From: JAUSEW01 sp964414015
Lineage (GTDB): Bacteria > Patescibacteriota > Microgenomatia > Levybacterales > UBA12049
DNA: 64,000 nt
Assembly (NCBI GenBank): GCA_964414015.1
Contig: CAYPUE010000001.1
Coordinates: forward strand, 1 to 64,000
Direction of reading: 5' to 3'
This document shows positions 17,882-27,363 of the stretch, in pieces; within the stretch, counting starts at the first letter, position 1, and each line of letters starts with the position of its first letter. The position numbers and the translations under genes were made by a program. The notes under the pieces were generated by a model. It did not search any database, was not told the DNA's origin, and was given only the letters and a program-made list of their open reading frames with translations.

Positions 17882-18418
17882 ATGAAGAAAAGTACATTAT
17901 ATATATCTATAATATTATTGTCGTTGTTTATTTTCCCTCCTGTTCAGGCTTCATTCGCAGAAGAATCAACCCAATCTGCTATAATTAAATATGACCTTGC
18001 TTATCCGGGTATTCTTCCAGATAATCCTTTATACAAATTGAAAGTTGTTAGAGATAGAATAGTTGCATCCCTCATATCTGATCCCTATAAGAAAATCGAA
18101 TTTTATCTACTCCAAACAGATAAAGGAATTTTAGCGACAGCAATGCTTATTGACAATAATAAGGTTGACCTTGCCCTACAAACAGCTTTAAAAGCAGAAA
18201 ATAACTACACTTTGTTAACTCAACAATTATATAAGTTTCGCCAAAAACCAAATGCTAATTTTTTTAAAAAATTGAAAACAGCTTCGTTAAAACACCAGGA
18301 AGTGCTCGCATCGTTAATTAAAAGAGTTCCTGAAAAAAATAAACAAGCCTTTGCGAACATTATTTATTTCTCACAAAGAAATCTTGAAACAATAGAGGAA
18401 TACAGGATAAAACGATAG
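17882..18418 (+). CDS. DUF5667-type exported helical protein
   Basis: A 178-residue secreted or membrane-anchored protein of unknown function. A signal peptide (MKKSTLYISIILLSLF...PPVQASFA) is followed by the signature YPGILPDNPLYKLK and VRDRI, then helical repeats and the second signature ASLKHQEVLASL...VPEK, both typical of DUF5667 proteins of CPR bacteria. A longer frame opens at TTG 17831, but that codon is the -35 box of a consensus promoter and would bury the signal peptide, so ATG 17882 is preferred. A paralogue lies at 35819-36352. Placement after a GT39 fusion suggests a role at the cell envelope. Confidence 0.85.
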   Translation: MKKSTLYISIILLSLFIFPPVQASFAEESTQSAIIKYDLAYPGILPDNPLYKLKVVRDRIVASLISDPYKKIEFYLLQTDKGILATAMLIDNNKVDLALQTALKAENNYTLLTQQLYKFRQKPNANFFKKLKTASLKHQEVLASLIKRVPEKNKQAFANIIYFSQRNLETIEEYRIKR

Positions 18419-18423
18419 AATCT

Positions 18424-18449
18424 TCCGTAAGCTTGATCAAGCCTTATTT
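18424..18449. terminator. Possible bidirectional terminator between convergent genes
   Basis: The 12-base palindrome GCTTGATCAAGC at 18431-18442, extended by flanking TAA/TTA with one bulged C and followed by TTATTTT, lies between the DUF5667 gene and the convergent aminotransferase gene. The stem is short, so this is tentative. Confidence 0.35.
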
Positions 18450-19489
18450 TCAAACTTTGATCCTTTTCTAAATTTAATCACTAATTTAGAAACACACTCT
18501 ATATCTTTTTTAGACAAAAGGGGATGAAGAGGAAGAGTTACGACTCGATCTCCGATGTACTCTGTGTTAGGCAAATTTGCTTTATAGTTTTTGTAGGCTG
18601 TCATTGTATGAACCGGAATGAAATGCACGGAACATTGAACTTTATGTTCTGCCATGTATTCAATGAATCTATCTCTATTTTCAACCAAAATTGGATAAAG
18701 GTGATTCCCCATATTGTTCAATCCCAAAATCTTGTTATAGTAATGAACCAAATCTGTTCTTTCTTTCTGCAGAACTGGAAGTCTTTTAAGCTGTACTCTC
18801 CCAAGGGAAGAATTTAAATCCGTGGTGTTAAACTTATAACCAGGAAATTCTATATCGTATCTCCACTTGCTTTGGTTATCGTATCTTTTCCATGCATCTT
18901 TCGACATACCGTGAAGTCTGGCTTTCCTAAGCCAAATAGCCAACTTCTCATCGTCTGTTGTTATCATGCCACCCTCTCCCGTTGTCATATTCTTTGTCGC
19001 ATAAAATGAGTAAGCCGTTAGATTTTTTGAAGCCCCGCTTTTTGGAATAAGATGGGCACTGTCTTCAACTACGGGTAATTCGTAATTTACAAAAGCTTTC
19101 CTTCCGGCATAATGAACAGGCATAATTGCTTTAGTTTTTTTTGTGATTTTTTTTTCAACGCTTTTTGGATCTAGCGTAAAATCATTTTTATTAATATCAG
19201 CAAAGACAGGAGTTGCTCCTGTATGTACGACTACATTAGCTGTAGCTGCAAATGTAAAAGAAGGCACAATTACTTCATCTCCTATCCCAATGCCTAAAGC
19301 TTTGAGGCTTAAAAAAAGTCCCGCTGTGCAACTATTCAAAGCGACAGCAAATCTAGCTCCAACATAATCTGCAAATTCTTCTTCAAAAGCTAAGGTTTCT
19401 TCTCCCATAGTCAACCATCCGCTTTTAAGAACTTTTATAACGCTTTCTATGTCTTCTTTCCCGATTACGGTTTTTGAAAACGAAATCAT
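18437..19489 (-). CDS. DegT-family sugar aminotransferase (PglE/LegC-like), shortened
   Basis: A 350-residue PLP aminotransferase. K166 in YSFYATKNMTTGEGG is the Schiff-base lysine and VVEDSAH at 140-146 gives the PLP-binding aspartate D143. The segment between the HYAGRK strand and that aspartate is about 10-20 residues shorter than usual, which trims the protein below the common 370-400. The next gene is a PglF/CapD-like dehydratase 3 bases away, so the pair probably makes a UDP-4-amino-4,6-dideoxy-HexNAc, as in bacillosamine synthesis. No acetyltransferase for that product is visible nearby. Confidence 0.86.
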   Translation of the reverse strand: MISFSKTVIGKEDIESVIKVLKSGWLTMGEETLAFEEEFADYVGARFAVALNSCTAGLFLSLKALGIGIGDEVIVPSFTFAATANVVVHTGATPVFADINKNDFTLDPKSVEKKITKKTKAIMPVHYAGRKAFVNYELPVVEDSAHLIPKSGASKNLTAYSFYATKNMTTGEGGMITTDDEKLAIWLRKARLHGMSKDAWKRYDNQSKWRYDIEFPGYKFNTTDLNSSLGRVQLKRLPVLQKERTDLVHYYNKILGLNNMGNHLYPILVENRDRFIEYMAEHKVQCSVHFIPVHTMTAYKNYKANLPNTEYIGDRVVTLPLHPLLSKKDIECVSKLVIKFRKGSKFENKA

Positions 19490-19492
19490 AAT

Positions 19493-20899
19493 TTAGTTTC
19501 TAAAGGATGTAAAAATTTTCGACAACTCTTTTCTTACCATTTCGTCACGAAAATGATCTGCATGCTGCACAAGCGTTTTGATTATTTTTTCAGAATCTTT
19601 CAATTCTAAATTCGAATTTTCTGCAATAAAAATCTTTTTATTTAAAGTTTTTGTCAGATTTTCTTTTTTTGTAAAAAGTTCCTCGCTAAGCTTTTCTCCG
19701 GGTCGCAATCCAGTATAAACTATTTTAATATCTTCTTGAGGAATAAGACCTGAAAGTTTTATTAAAAGTTTCGCTAGATCTACTATTCTTATCGACTCCC
19801 CCATATCGAGTATGAAAATTTCTCCGCCTTTTCCAAATACGGTTGCCTGAAAAATAAGCTGTACAGCCTCAGGTATAGACATAAAGAATCTTTTCATGTC
19901 TTTATGGGTAATAGTTACGGGACCACCTTCGCTTATTTGTTTTTTAAACAAAGGCAAAACGCTGCCAAAACTATCTAGAACATTACCAAAACGAACAGAT
20001 ATGAATTTCGTAAAAGATTTTTTTGAAAATTCAGATACGATGCTTTCCGCAATTCGTTTCGTAGCGCCCATGACACTTTTGGGATAAACTGCTTTATCTG
20101 TAGATATCAAGACAAAATGCGATGATCTATATTTTTTGGCAATTTTTGCTAGAACTATCGTTCCAAATACGTTATTTTTAACCGCCTCGCTTGGATTATC
20201 TTCCATTAATGGCACATGTTTATACGCAGCAGCATGAAAAACTATATCGGGTTTTTCTTCTTTAAAAACCCTATCCACTTTAGCTTCATTCTTTATGTCT
20301 CCTATTATGCTTTTTGTGCTTATATTCGTAAATTTTGATTTAAATTCTAAATCCAGATCGAACATTCCATTTTCCCACCAATCATAAAAAATAAGTTTTT
20401 TTGGAGAAAAAAGCGCTAATTGCCTACAGATTTCGTGACCAATTGATCCGCATGCTCCTGTAATAAGAATCTTTTTCCCCTTAAAAAAATTTATTAAGGT
20501 ATTTTGCTCCATTTGAACTATTTCTCTGCCTATCAAATCAGAAACATCTACGTCTCTAATCTGATTTATCGCCACTTTTCCTTGTATGATATCTAGAGTT
20601 CTTGGTATAACCTTAAAAGCTATATTTAGGTTTTTGCATCTTTCTATAATTTTTCTGATTATTCCTCCTCTCGCAGAAGGAATGGCGATAAATATCTCAC
20701 TAATCTTATATTTTTTTATCAGCATATGAAGATCATTTATTTGCCCCAAAACTTGCAAGCCTAAAACTCTTTTACCAATCTTTTCCAAATCATCATCTAC
20801 GAATCCAATAATCTCAATCTTAATGCTTTTATGCTTTCTAAACTCTTTTAGAAGCTCTTTTCCTGCCACTCCAGCTCCAATTATTAATGCTTTAATCAT
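19493..20899 (-). CDS. Soluble PglF/WbpM/CapD-like UDP-HexNAc 4,6-dehydratase
   Basis: A 468-residue protein with two Rossmann domains. The first (MIKALIIGAGVAG, residues 1-130) is the regulatory-type domain found in PglF and WbpM. The second starts at LITGACGSIG (G148-G151-G154) and has STDKAV at 266-271 and the M277-K281 pair in VMGATKR, where methionine replaces the usual SDR tyrosine, as in this family. The four N-terminal membrane helices of WbpM and PglF are missing, so it should be cytoplasmic. The late RPGEKLSEEL motif is intact. It pairs with the adjacent aminotransferase. Confidence 0.9.
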   Translation of the reverse strand: MIKALIIGAGVAGKELLKEFRKHKSIKIEIIGFVDDDLEKIGKRVLGLQVLGQINDLHMLIKKYKISEIFIAIPSARGGIIRKIIERCKNLNIAFKVIPRTLDIIQGKVAINQIRDVDVSDLIGREIVQMEQNTLINFFKGKKILITGACGSIGHEICRQLALFSPKKLIFYDWWENGMFDLDLEFKSKFTNISTKSIIGDIKNEAKVDRVFKEEKPDIVFHAAAYKHVPLMEDNPSEAVKNNVFGTIVLAKIAKKYRSSHFVLISTDKAVYPKSVMGATKRIAESIVSEFSKKSFTKFISVRFGNVLDSFGSVLPLFKKQISEGGPVTITHKDMKRFFMSIPEAVQLIFQATVFGKGGEIFILDMGESIRIVDLAKLLIKLSGLIPQEDIKIVYTGLRPGEKLSEELFTKKENLTKTLNKKIFIAENSNLELKDSEKIIKTLVQHADHFRDEMVRKELSKIFTSFRN

Positions 20900-20900
20900 G

Positions 20901-22058
20901 TCAATTTTTAAATAATTCTATTTTTTTTATTAAATTTGCCGCTATTTGCGATACGTTAAAGTCCTTTGCGAAAACTTTTAGATTATTTTTGAAACTTTTT
21001 CTTTTATCTTTTCCGTTCTTAACGAATGTTTCCAACATCGCTGATAGCTTTTTAATATCTCCTGATGGGAATGTATATCCTATTTTGTATTTTTTTACTA
21101 ATTTAGGCATATCTCCAGCATCCGAAACAATAACGGGAATTCCTGCCTTCGCGCCCTCTGTCAAAGTCAAAGGGATACTATCGCTTCTCGATGGGATAAC
21201 TAATAAATCTGATTTTGCAAGATATGAAAATATAATATTTTTATCATCTACATTTCCCAAAAATGAAACTTTTCCCCTTAGACCATATTCTACACTTTTT
21301 TGGATTAGTTTCTCAAGCAACACTCCTCCACCCAAAAAATAAGCATGATAATTCATTTGCTTTGGTAACGCCGAAAGCGAAGACAAAAGTATATCAGGAC
21401 CTTTCACCTTCTCAAGACGTCCCAAAAAAATAAAATTTACTAATCTTTCATCTATAGCTACTTTTATTCTTTTTATATTCCTAAATGCTGTTGCTGAAGG
21501 GAGAAATGTGCAAATCTTGTTGCTAAACTTAGTAATTTTATTGGCTAAATCAATACCGTCTGCAAGAAGAAAATTTGAATTATCAACAGATTTTTTAATC
21601 CAATATCCTACAATGGGCAACTTTTGATAAATATATATGTCTGAACCAAGAGCCCATATGCCATATGGAACTTTCAAGGCTCTATTGATCTGGTATGCCA
21701 ATATACCAGCCGGAATTGCCCAAAACGCCAAACATAAATCAACCGGGTCTTTCTTAATGATTGCTTCTATATCATTTTTTGACTGAATAAATAATATACA
21801 AAGTTTGATCAGATCGAATATATTGTAGAATTTAACTTCGCCGAGACTTTTCCCAAGACTTCCTTTGCTCAAAAAGTAAATCTTAAGTCTGCCATCTAAA
21901 CAAACTGTTGTTTTTGCAACTGATGCGTTGACAACGAAAATCTGAATACTGTGACCTCTTTCTGCGAGTTCTTGCGCCATATCTGAAACGAAAATTCCGG
22001 CATTGCCTCTCTCTTTTGAAGACAAAGGATAGTTGTGAGTTATAAATGCTATTTTCAT
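20901..22058 (-). CDS. GT4 family glycosyltransferase
   Basis: A 385-residue GT-B retaining glycosyltransferase. The N-terminal domain begins MKIAFITHNYP with a glycine-rich acceptor loop (NAGIFVSDMA). In the C-terminal domain FLGRLEKVKG and the donor-binding block PSRSDSIPLTLTEGAKAG supply the usual GT4 glutamate. Length fits WbaZ-, RfaB- and PimB-type enzymes. It is cytoplasmic or peripheral, with no membrane helix. It overlaps the upstream GT39 gene by 4 bases and is 1 base before the CapD-like gene. Confidence 0.88.
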   Translation of the reverse strand: MKIAFITHNYPLSSKERGNAGIFVSDMAQELAERGHSIQIFVVNASVAKTTVCLDGRLKIYFLSKGSLGKSLGEVKFYNIFDLIKLCILFIQSKNDIEAIIKKDPVDLCLAFWAIPAGILAYQINRALKVPYGIWALGSDIYIYQKLPIVGYWIKKSVDNSNFLLADGIDLANKITKFSNKICTFLPSATAFRNIKRIKVAIDERLVNFIFLGRLEKVKGPDILLSSLSALPKQMNYHAYFLGGGVLLEKLIQKSVEYGLRGKVSFLGNVDDKNIIFSYLAKSDLLVIPSRSDSIPLTLTEGAKAGIPVIVSDAGDMPKLVKKYKIGYTFPSGDIKKLSAMLETFVKNGKDKRKSFKNNLKVFAKDFNVSQIAANLIKKIELFKN

Positions 22059-24196
22059 GGCGTAATATCTGATAATTTAGAGATGATAATTCTTTCTACA
22101 TTAAATATACAGGAGTTATTAGAATCCGGATAAATTATAATAGACTTTGCGGGCTTTGCTGCAAAGAAATAGACCAAACGTCTATCTTTTGGTTCTATAT
22201 CTGTAGTAACCTGCAAAATGGGAACATTATCCGCTTGCCTCTGCCAAACTTCCCCATCCTTAGAAATATGAACCGTTCCTTCCTTTAGCGGATCACAATT
22301 TGAATTATCATAATAGAGGTCAAGTTTAGTTAGAAAAATGTTCTTATTGAAAACAATTCTAAGTCCACTGTCTTCATCTTTCTCTGCTGATACGATATCC
22401 ACATTATTGTCTTCGTTTAAAAAATCTTTCTTCGTATGTTCTATGTCGTTTTTCCATATTTTTAAAATTGTTACTCCATCTATTTTTTTATCATAAACCG
22501 GATTAAGGTAGGTTTCCAAATATTCATACTGATATCCTTGCAAAGGGAAACCTTGGGCGATCATGTCCATTAGGTATTCACCCTTCCGTTCAGTACCGCT
22601 CCAATAGTTGTTCCACAAAGCAATATCTGTCCTTAGCCGGGGTCGTGGTATATTTCCAAGCGTTGCAGAAACAAGAGCTAATTGTGCACTTCCAGGTGCA
22701 TTTTTATTCATCCACTCGACCCCCTGAAGATATACATTACCATAACTATTACCCCAACCCGAAATATTTTTCTCTTTTGCTCCTTTCAATCCGCCAATAA
22801 AACTATTAAAATAAACATTTTCATTTGGATGAAGGCGTATTATATTTATTGCTGCCGGAATAAACATTATTATAATTAAACTCATTACAAAAAGATTAAC
22901 CATGTAAAGTTTGTTTTTAGCAAATATCTTATTTTGAATAAGAAAATTTGAAATGGATTTTCTTATCATTAATGCCCCTAATCCAGCTAAAAGAGCCATC
23001 GCCGGAATAAATTCCATTATTTGCCTATCTCCGCCATAAATAGATGCACCAGGAACGCTTACTCTCAATATTGGGATAACAAACCACAAGAGAAATAAAA
23101 ACGATGTCTTTTTATTTTCTTTTTTAAATAAAGACATGGAGCTCAATATGCCTAATCCTGATAAGAAAATTATTATTGGCGGAGTTGTATAGAAAATCCA
23201 TTGTATTGCATACGTATTCCATCCGAATAATAAATACCCTGACTGGTAAATTGCGCCGGTACCAATACCTTTGTAATAAAGCACTACAGACAATAAATTA
23301 CGATAGGGATCTTGCCATAAGTAAGGCCATGTACCAAAGAATATGGCAAATACTATAAATGGATAAAATATTAAATAGAATAAGAGTGTTCTATTTTTTT
23401 TAGTAAACGCTATTAACTTAGGCCATTTAAACTTACCCCAAATGTAAGCAATAAACCACGGAAGAATTATAAAAGGCAAAAATACAATATTAAATTTTGT
23501 ACCCAACGCAAATCCACAAGAAATACTTGAAGCTAAAATCCATCTCCAACTTTTTCTTGTTATCCCTTCAAAAAAAGCAAAAATTGTAAAGGTAAAAAAT
23601 GCAGCTTCAGGAGGATCTTTTATGTTGAAATGCACTTCGCCAAAAAATAAAGGGTAAAGAAAGAGAGAAAGAGAGGAAATAATTCCTGCAAAAATTCCGT
23701 AATACCTGGCAGAAAAAATATAAACCACAAAAAGCATTAATCCTCCAGTTAAAATTTCAAATAGATGGTATGAATTTAAGTCATCCATTACGCCTAGCTT
23801 TCTATAAAAAATGTAATTTGTGGTAGCTGCTAGAATATCGCTAAGAGGAGGATGTCCGCTATCATTCTTAAGGAAATATTCTGGAGTCCACCCTTCATAT
23901 TGATATCCGCTTGCTCTTAAGTCTGACGTTAATTTTCTTTGTTTTTCCTTATATTCCTGCAAAGCTTTTTTTATATCGGGATATCCTGGGTTTCCCGCAT
24001 GGGGTTTATCTTGAGATAAACCGGAAAAATCTTTTTTGCCAGTAAGAAAATAGTGAAGGTATGCAAAACCTCTTGAAAAATGCAGAGGCTCGTCCCAATT
24101 GATCCCATAATCTGACATTGTCAAAAAAAGAGCAGAAAAATAGAAAGATACCAACATTAATCCTACAATAATGTATTTTTTCTTGAATAAATTCAT
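22055..24196 (-). CDS. GT39-like membrane glycosyltransferase with C-terminal discoidin-like domain
   Basis: A 713-residue GT-C enzyme. After the first helix the luminal loop holds D35-E36 (NWDEPLHF). Two more soluble loops (about residues 50-125, and after 465) flank about 11 membrane helices. The C-terminal 110 residues contain GTVHISKDGEVWQR and end in a strand-rich segment, reminiscent of F5/8-type C (discoidin) sugar-binding modules; this assignment is from a short motif and is moderate. The gene overlaps both neighbours by 4 bases within a GT4/GT39/GT4/GT2/flippase operon. It probably glycosylates an external acceptor. Confidence 0.82.
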   Translation of the reverse strand: MNLFKKKYIIVGLMLVSFYFSALFLTMSDYGINWDEPLHFSRGFAYLHYFLTGKKDFSGLSQDKPHAGNPGYPDIKKALQEYKEKQRKLTSDLRASGYQYEGWTPEYFLKNDSGHPPLSDILAATTNYIFYRKLGVMDDLNSYHLFEILTGGLMLFVVYIFSARYYGIFAGIISSLSLFLYPLFFGEVHFNIKDPPEAAFFTFTIFAFFEGITRKSWRWILASSISCGFALGTKFNIVFLPFIILPWFIAYIWGKFKWPKLIAFTKKNRTLLFYLIFYPFIVFAIFFGTWPYLWQDPYRNLLSVVLYYKGIGTGAIYQSGYLLFGWNTYAIQWIFYTTPPIIIFLSGLGILSSMSLFKKENKKTSFLFLLWFVIPILRVSVPGASIYGGDRQIMEFIPAMALLAGLGALMIRKSISNFLIQNKIFAKNKLYMVNLFVMSLIIIMFIPAAINIIRLHPNENVYFNSFIGGLKGAKEKNISGWGNSYGNVYLQGVEWMNKNAPGSAQLALVSATLGNIPRPRLRTDIALWNNYWSGTERKGEYLMDMIAQGFPLQGYQYEYLETYLNPVYDKKIDGVTILKIWKNDIEHTKKDFLNEDNNVDIVSAEKDEDSGLRIVFNKNIFLTKLDLYYDNSNCDPLKEGTVHISKDGEVWQRQADNVPILQVTTDIEPKDRRLVYFFAAKPAKSIIIYPDSNNSCIFNVERIIISKLSDITP

Positions 24197-25311
24197 AAAT
24201 CCTTAATTATTTTCATAAAATAATTTGCAGTTTTTTGCCAATCATATTGCTTGCTTTGCTTAATTGCTCCATCTCTTAAAATCTTATATAGATTTTTATT
24301 TTCAAAAAGCTTAACCAGATTTCTAAATAATTCTTCCGTGGTATTTTTATTACAAACTAACCCAGTTTTGTAGTTTATGGCTACTTCCGAAAGCCCAGGA
24401 GAATTATAAACAACAGCCGGAGTCCCTACCATTCCTGCCTCCGGAATAGTTAAGCCGAATCCTTCCTTAAATGATGGGGAAACCAATATGTGCGCTTTTG
24501 ACATTAGCTCAAATTTCTTGTTCTCATCCACGAAGCCGAAAAAAGTAACTGCATCTTCAAGACTAAGTTTTCTGATCATGTCTCGTAAATGTTGTTCGTA
24601 TTCGTTATTTCCTCTGCCAATGATCCATAACTTAACATCATTATTCCACCTTTTTAATTTAGATAGAGTAAGCAAAGCGTCTTCCGCCCCTTTAGTTTTG
24701 GCCAAACGTCCTACGAAAATTATGGTGGGATCGCTTGCTTTTTTCAAAACTTTGATATTTTTTGGCTTGCTTATCCCCATTGGCAAAACTTTTATATTTT
24801 TATGATCCACTCCGTTCTTAACCAAATCAATTTTTGTAGAATTGGAGATTGTGACAAAATTGATTTTTTTATAAACGAGCCTAAGATAAAAAATCTCAGC
24901 AATTCTTCCGATATAACCGAAAAATCCTCCGAACATTTTTATCCAAATATCACCTGCAACTTCACAAACCAAAACGATCTTTTTCTCTTTTACGTAAAAA
25001 GGCGTAAAGAAAGGAAGACCATGCACCTCGTCGATAACAATATCTATTCTTCCTATAAGCTTAGTTAAGTAGTAATAAAATGCTAGGAAATGAACTGACC
25101 TAAATAGATACCTTGCATCAGGATGACCCATTCTGATTACTCGAACGCCGTCTATAACTTCTTTGTTTTTACAACCAGGAAACGAGGACGAGAATAGAAT
25201 TACCTTATTCCCTTTCTTAACCCATCTTTTAGCAATTTCGTGAGTTAATATTTCTGCCCCGCCCGAAGAAGGATTCTTAATATCACGCCAATTAAATATT
25301 AATATTCTCAT
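24193..25311 (-). CDS. GT4 family glycosyltransferase
   Basis: A 372-residue GT-B enzyme. The N-terminal segment NPSSGGAEILTHEIAKRW is the usual acceptor-side glycine loop, and the C-terminal domain shows IFVGRLAKTKGAED and SFKEGFGLTIPEAG with the paired glutamates of the GT4 E-x7-E motif. It resembles PimA/PimB- and mannosyl-type GT4 proteins. No signal or transmembrane segment. It overlaps the GT2 gene upstream and the GT39 gene downstream by 4 bases each. Confidence 0.9.
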   Translation of the reverse strand: MRILIFNWRDIKNPSSGGAEILTHEIAKRWVKKGNKVILFSSSFPGCKNKEVIDGVRVIRMGHPDARYLFRSVHFLAFYYYLTKLIGRIDIVIDEVHGLPFFTPFYVKEKKIVLVCEVAGDIWIKMFGGFFGYIGRIAEIFYLRLVYKKINFVTISNSTKIDLVKNGVDHKNIKVLPMGISKPKNIKVLKKASDPTIIFVGRLAKTKGAEDALLTLSKLKRWNNDVKLWIIGRGNNEYEQHLRDMIRKLSLEDAVTFFGFVDENKKFELMSKAHILVSPSFKEGFGLTIPEAGMVGTPAVVYNSPGLSEVAINYKTGLVCNKNTTEELFRNLVKLFENKNLYKILRDGAIKQSKQYDWQKTANYFMKIIKDL

Positions 25312-26117
25312 CCTATATTAACTCTAAAATTTAATTCCGGATCGTATCTCCATTTTCTTTTATTGTTGTTATCATAATATTTTAAGATTTTCAGCCTGTA
25401 AAAAATAGCAAGCGAATCCCAAAAGGTCTTAAATAATGCCGACATTAAGCTTTGAGAAACCAAACTTTTTTTAAAATTATATTTTATTTCAACGGGAGCC
25501 TCGAATATTTTTTTATAACCCAGATGGTAAGCTACTGCCAAAATTTCTATATCGAAAGCAAATTCCTTAACTAATAGTCTAGGGAAAACATCTTCTATAA
25601 CTTTCCTTTTGAAAAATTTCATCCCAACTTGTGTATCTCGCACATTAAGACCAAAAAGTACTCTTATGAAAATTTGAGACAGAAGACTTATTATTTTTCT
25701 ACTTAAGGGATATTTAACCTTAGATGATGGATGACGCTTGCTCCCAATCATTACGTCTGCATCATGCCACTCGAACTGCTCAATCAAGATCGATAATCCA
25801 TTTGGATTAAGGTCCATTCCCGAGTCAATAAAACCAACTATATCCCCTTTCGATCTAACCATGCCATACCTAACAGCATAACCTTTCCCATGATTATGCT
25901 CATAACCCACAACTATGACTTTATTAGAACTTGCTTTTTTTGCATTCTTAAATGTCTCATCAGCTTGACCATCTACCACAACGATAATTTCATAATCATA
26001 CCGTAATTCTTCCATGACATTTTTGATGCGCAATATATCTTCACGAATCGTTTTTTCTTGCTTGAACGCGGGAATAATAACGGATACCAAATGTTGTCTT
26101 TTATTTTGTTTCGCCAT
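25308..26117 (-). CDS. GT2 glycosyltransferase, dolichyl-phosphate-sugar-synthase-like
   Basis: A 269-residue GT-A enzyme with VVVDGQADETF as nucleotide loop and FIDSGMDLNPNG as the metal motif, the DSGMD form being common among polyprenyl-phosphate glucosyltransferases. The downstream DTQVGMKFFKR and FAFDIE motifs match DPG/DPM synthases. It has no membrane helix of its own. It overlaps the flippase gene by 17 bases, and an internal start is possible since the first eight residues are weakly conserved. It may charge the lipid carrier used by the neighbouring GT39 enzyme. Confidence 0.88.
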   Translation of the reverse strand: MAKQNKRQHLVSVIIPAFKQEKTIREDILRIKNVMEELRYDYEIIVVVDGQADETFKNAKKASSNKVIVVGYEHNHGKGYAVRYGMVRSKGDIVGFIDSGMDLNPNGLSILIEQFEWHDADVMIGSKRHPSSKVKYPLSRKIISLLSQIFIRVLFGLNVRDTQVGMKFFKRKVIEDVFPRLLVKEFAFDIEILAVAYHLGYKKIFEAPVEIKYNFKKSLVSQSLMSALFKTFWDSLAIFYRLKILKYYDNNNKRKWRYDPELNFRVNIG

Positions 26118-27363
26118 AAAGCTTTAGGTAATATAGCAAAAGCAAAATCAGAAGTAAACCTGTAATGCCAAACGAAATAGCGATTATGTGAAAAAAAGTT
26201 TCGTGGAAAAACCATATTAATATTCCCTGGAGAATAGCACCAAAAAGTACAGGGATGAACACTTTTGTTTTTTTAATAGATAGGTAAAAATTAGTACATA
26301 TAAAAAGCATTGAATATATAGTTATGTACATTCCAAAAAAACCAACAAGCGGAGCAGCAAAAACTGCTTCTTCTTTTTTGCTAAAAACATTTAACATGAA
26401 CTCCGGAAATAAAAAATAGAAAATTGTTAAAGCTGCCGAAGCAGCAAAAACCAACAGTAAAGACAAGATAAATATTGAATGGTAACTTTCTTTTTTTGTA
26501 TGTTTCTGCACAATAAGAGGAAACATAACCGTTCCAATAGGAGCCGAGAAAAAGAAAATAACTCTTCCAATTAGAGAGAGTGTCGCATACACTCCTGCTT
26601 GCGTCGGATCAAAAAAGTGCTTTACTAATATAATGTCTGTTGAGATAAATGAAGTAAGCCCTAAAAGCGCCAATGTTGCAGGACCCGCATATTTGAACAT
26701 CGTTGCGAAATTAATAATAGTTTTTTTTTCGCTTCGATGAAGCAAAAAGGGCAAGCGCAGAAATGTTAAACCATAAGGAATCAGACCTGCGACAAAAAAT
26801 GCCAACATTGCGCCACCCACTGCAAATCCAGTAAAAACAAGCGAAACCCCAACAACAAACTTTAAAAAAGCTCCTATAAAAATTACTATTGAAAGAAAAA
26901 TAAAATCCAGCTTTGCCTGAAGCAATGCTTGATTTATGACAAAAATAAAACCCGCGAAAACATTCAGCCCCACAAGAATAATTAAAAACTCATCACTAAT
27001 CCTAAAAAACTCTCCTATATTATGACTATATAAGACAAAAATGGCGAAAATTATTGCTCCAACCAGAAAAAGTATTTTGTTCATTCTTAAGAACAATCCC
27101 CTTACTAAGGCTACATCTCCTTTAGCGAAATACGATCCTGCAAACCGAACAATTGTTGGAACAATTCCTGCCGCCGAAAAACCAAAAAGCGTAATAATCG
27201 ATATAAGACTGGCCAATGCTCCATAATCGGAAAACGTAAGATTCCTGCTCATGAAAATGTTAAAAAGAAAATTAAATATATTTGCTGATAATGAACCAAG
27301 AAAAACTATTATGCTTCCTGAAATAAGGGGGTGTTCTATAACCTGACGGATTTTTTTTCTCAT
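26101..27363 (-). CDS. Wzx-type oligosaccharide flippase (MOP superfamily)
   Basis: A 420-residue polytopic protein with 12 or more membrane segments. The N-terminal helix begins SGSIIVFLGSLSANIFNF and is followed by FSDYGALASL, the common start of polysaccharide_synt/MurJ-like transporters. Length is typical for Wzx. It should translocate undecaprenyl-linked glycan across the membrane. It is followed by GT2, GT4 and GT39 genes and preceded by the RmlC-like gene, with 4- and 17-base overlaps. A second flippase is at 62396-63850. Confidence 0.87.
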   Translation of the reverse strand: MRKKIRQVIEHPLISGSIIVFLGSLSANIFNFLFNIFMSRNLTFSDYGALASLISIITLFGFSAAGIVPTIVRFAGSYFAKGDVALVRGLFLRMNKILFLVGAIIFAIFVLYSHNIGEFFRISDEFLIILVGLNVFAGFIFVINQALLQAKLDFIFLSIVIFIGAFLKFVVGVSLVFTGFAVGGAMLAFFVAGLIPYGLTFLRLPFLLHRSEKKTIINFATMFKYAGPATLALLGLTSFISTDIILVKHFFDPTQAGVYATLSLIGRVIFFFSAPIGTVMFPLIVQKHTKKESYHSIFILSLLLVFAASAALTIFYFLFPEFMLNVFSKKEEAVFAAPLVGFFGMYITIYSMLFICTNFYLSIKKTKVFIPVLFGAILQGILIWFFHETFFHIIAISFGITGLLLILLLLYYLKLYGETK

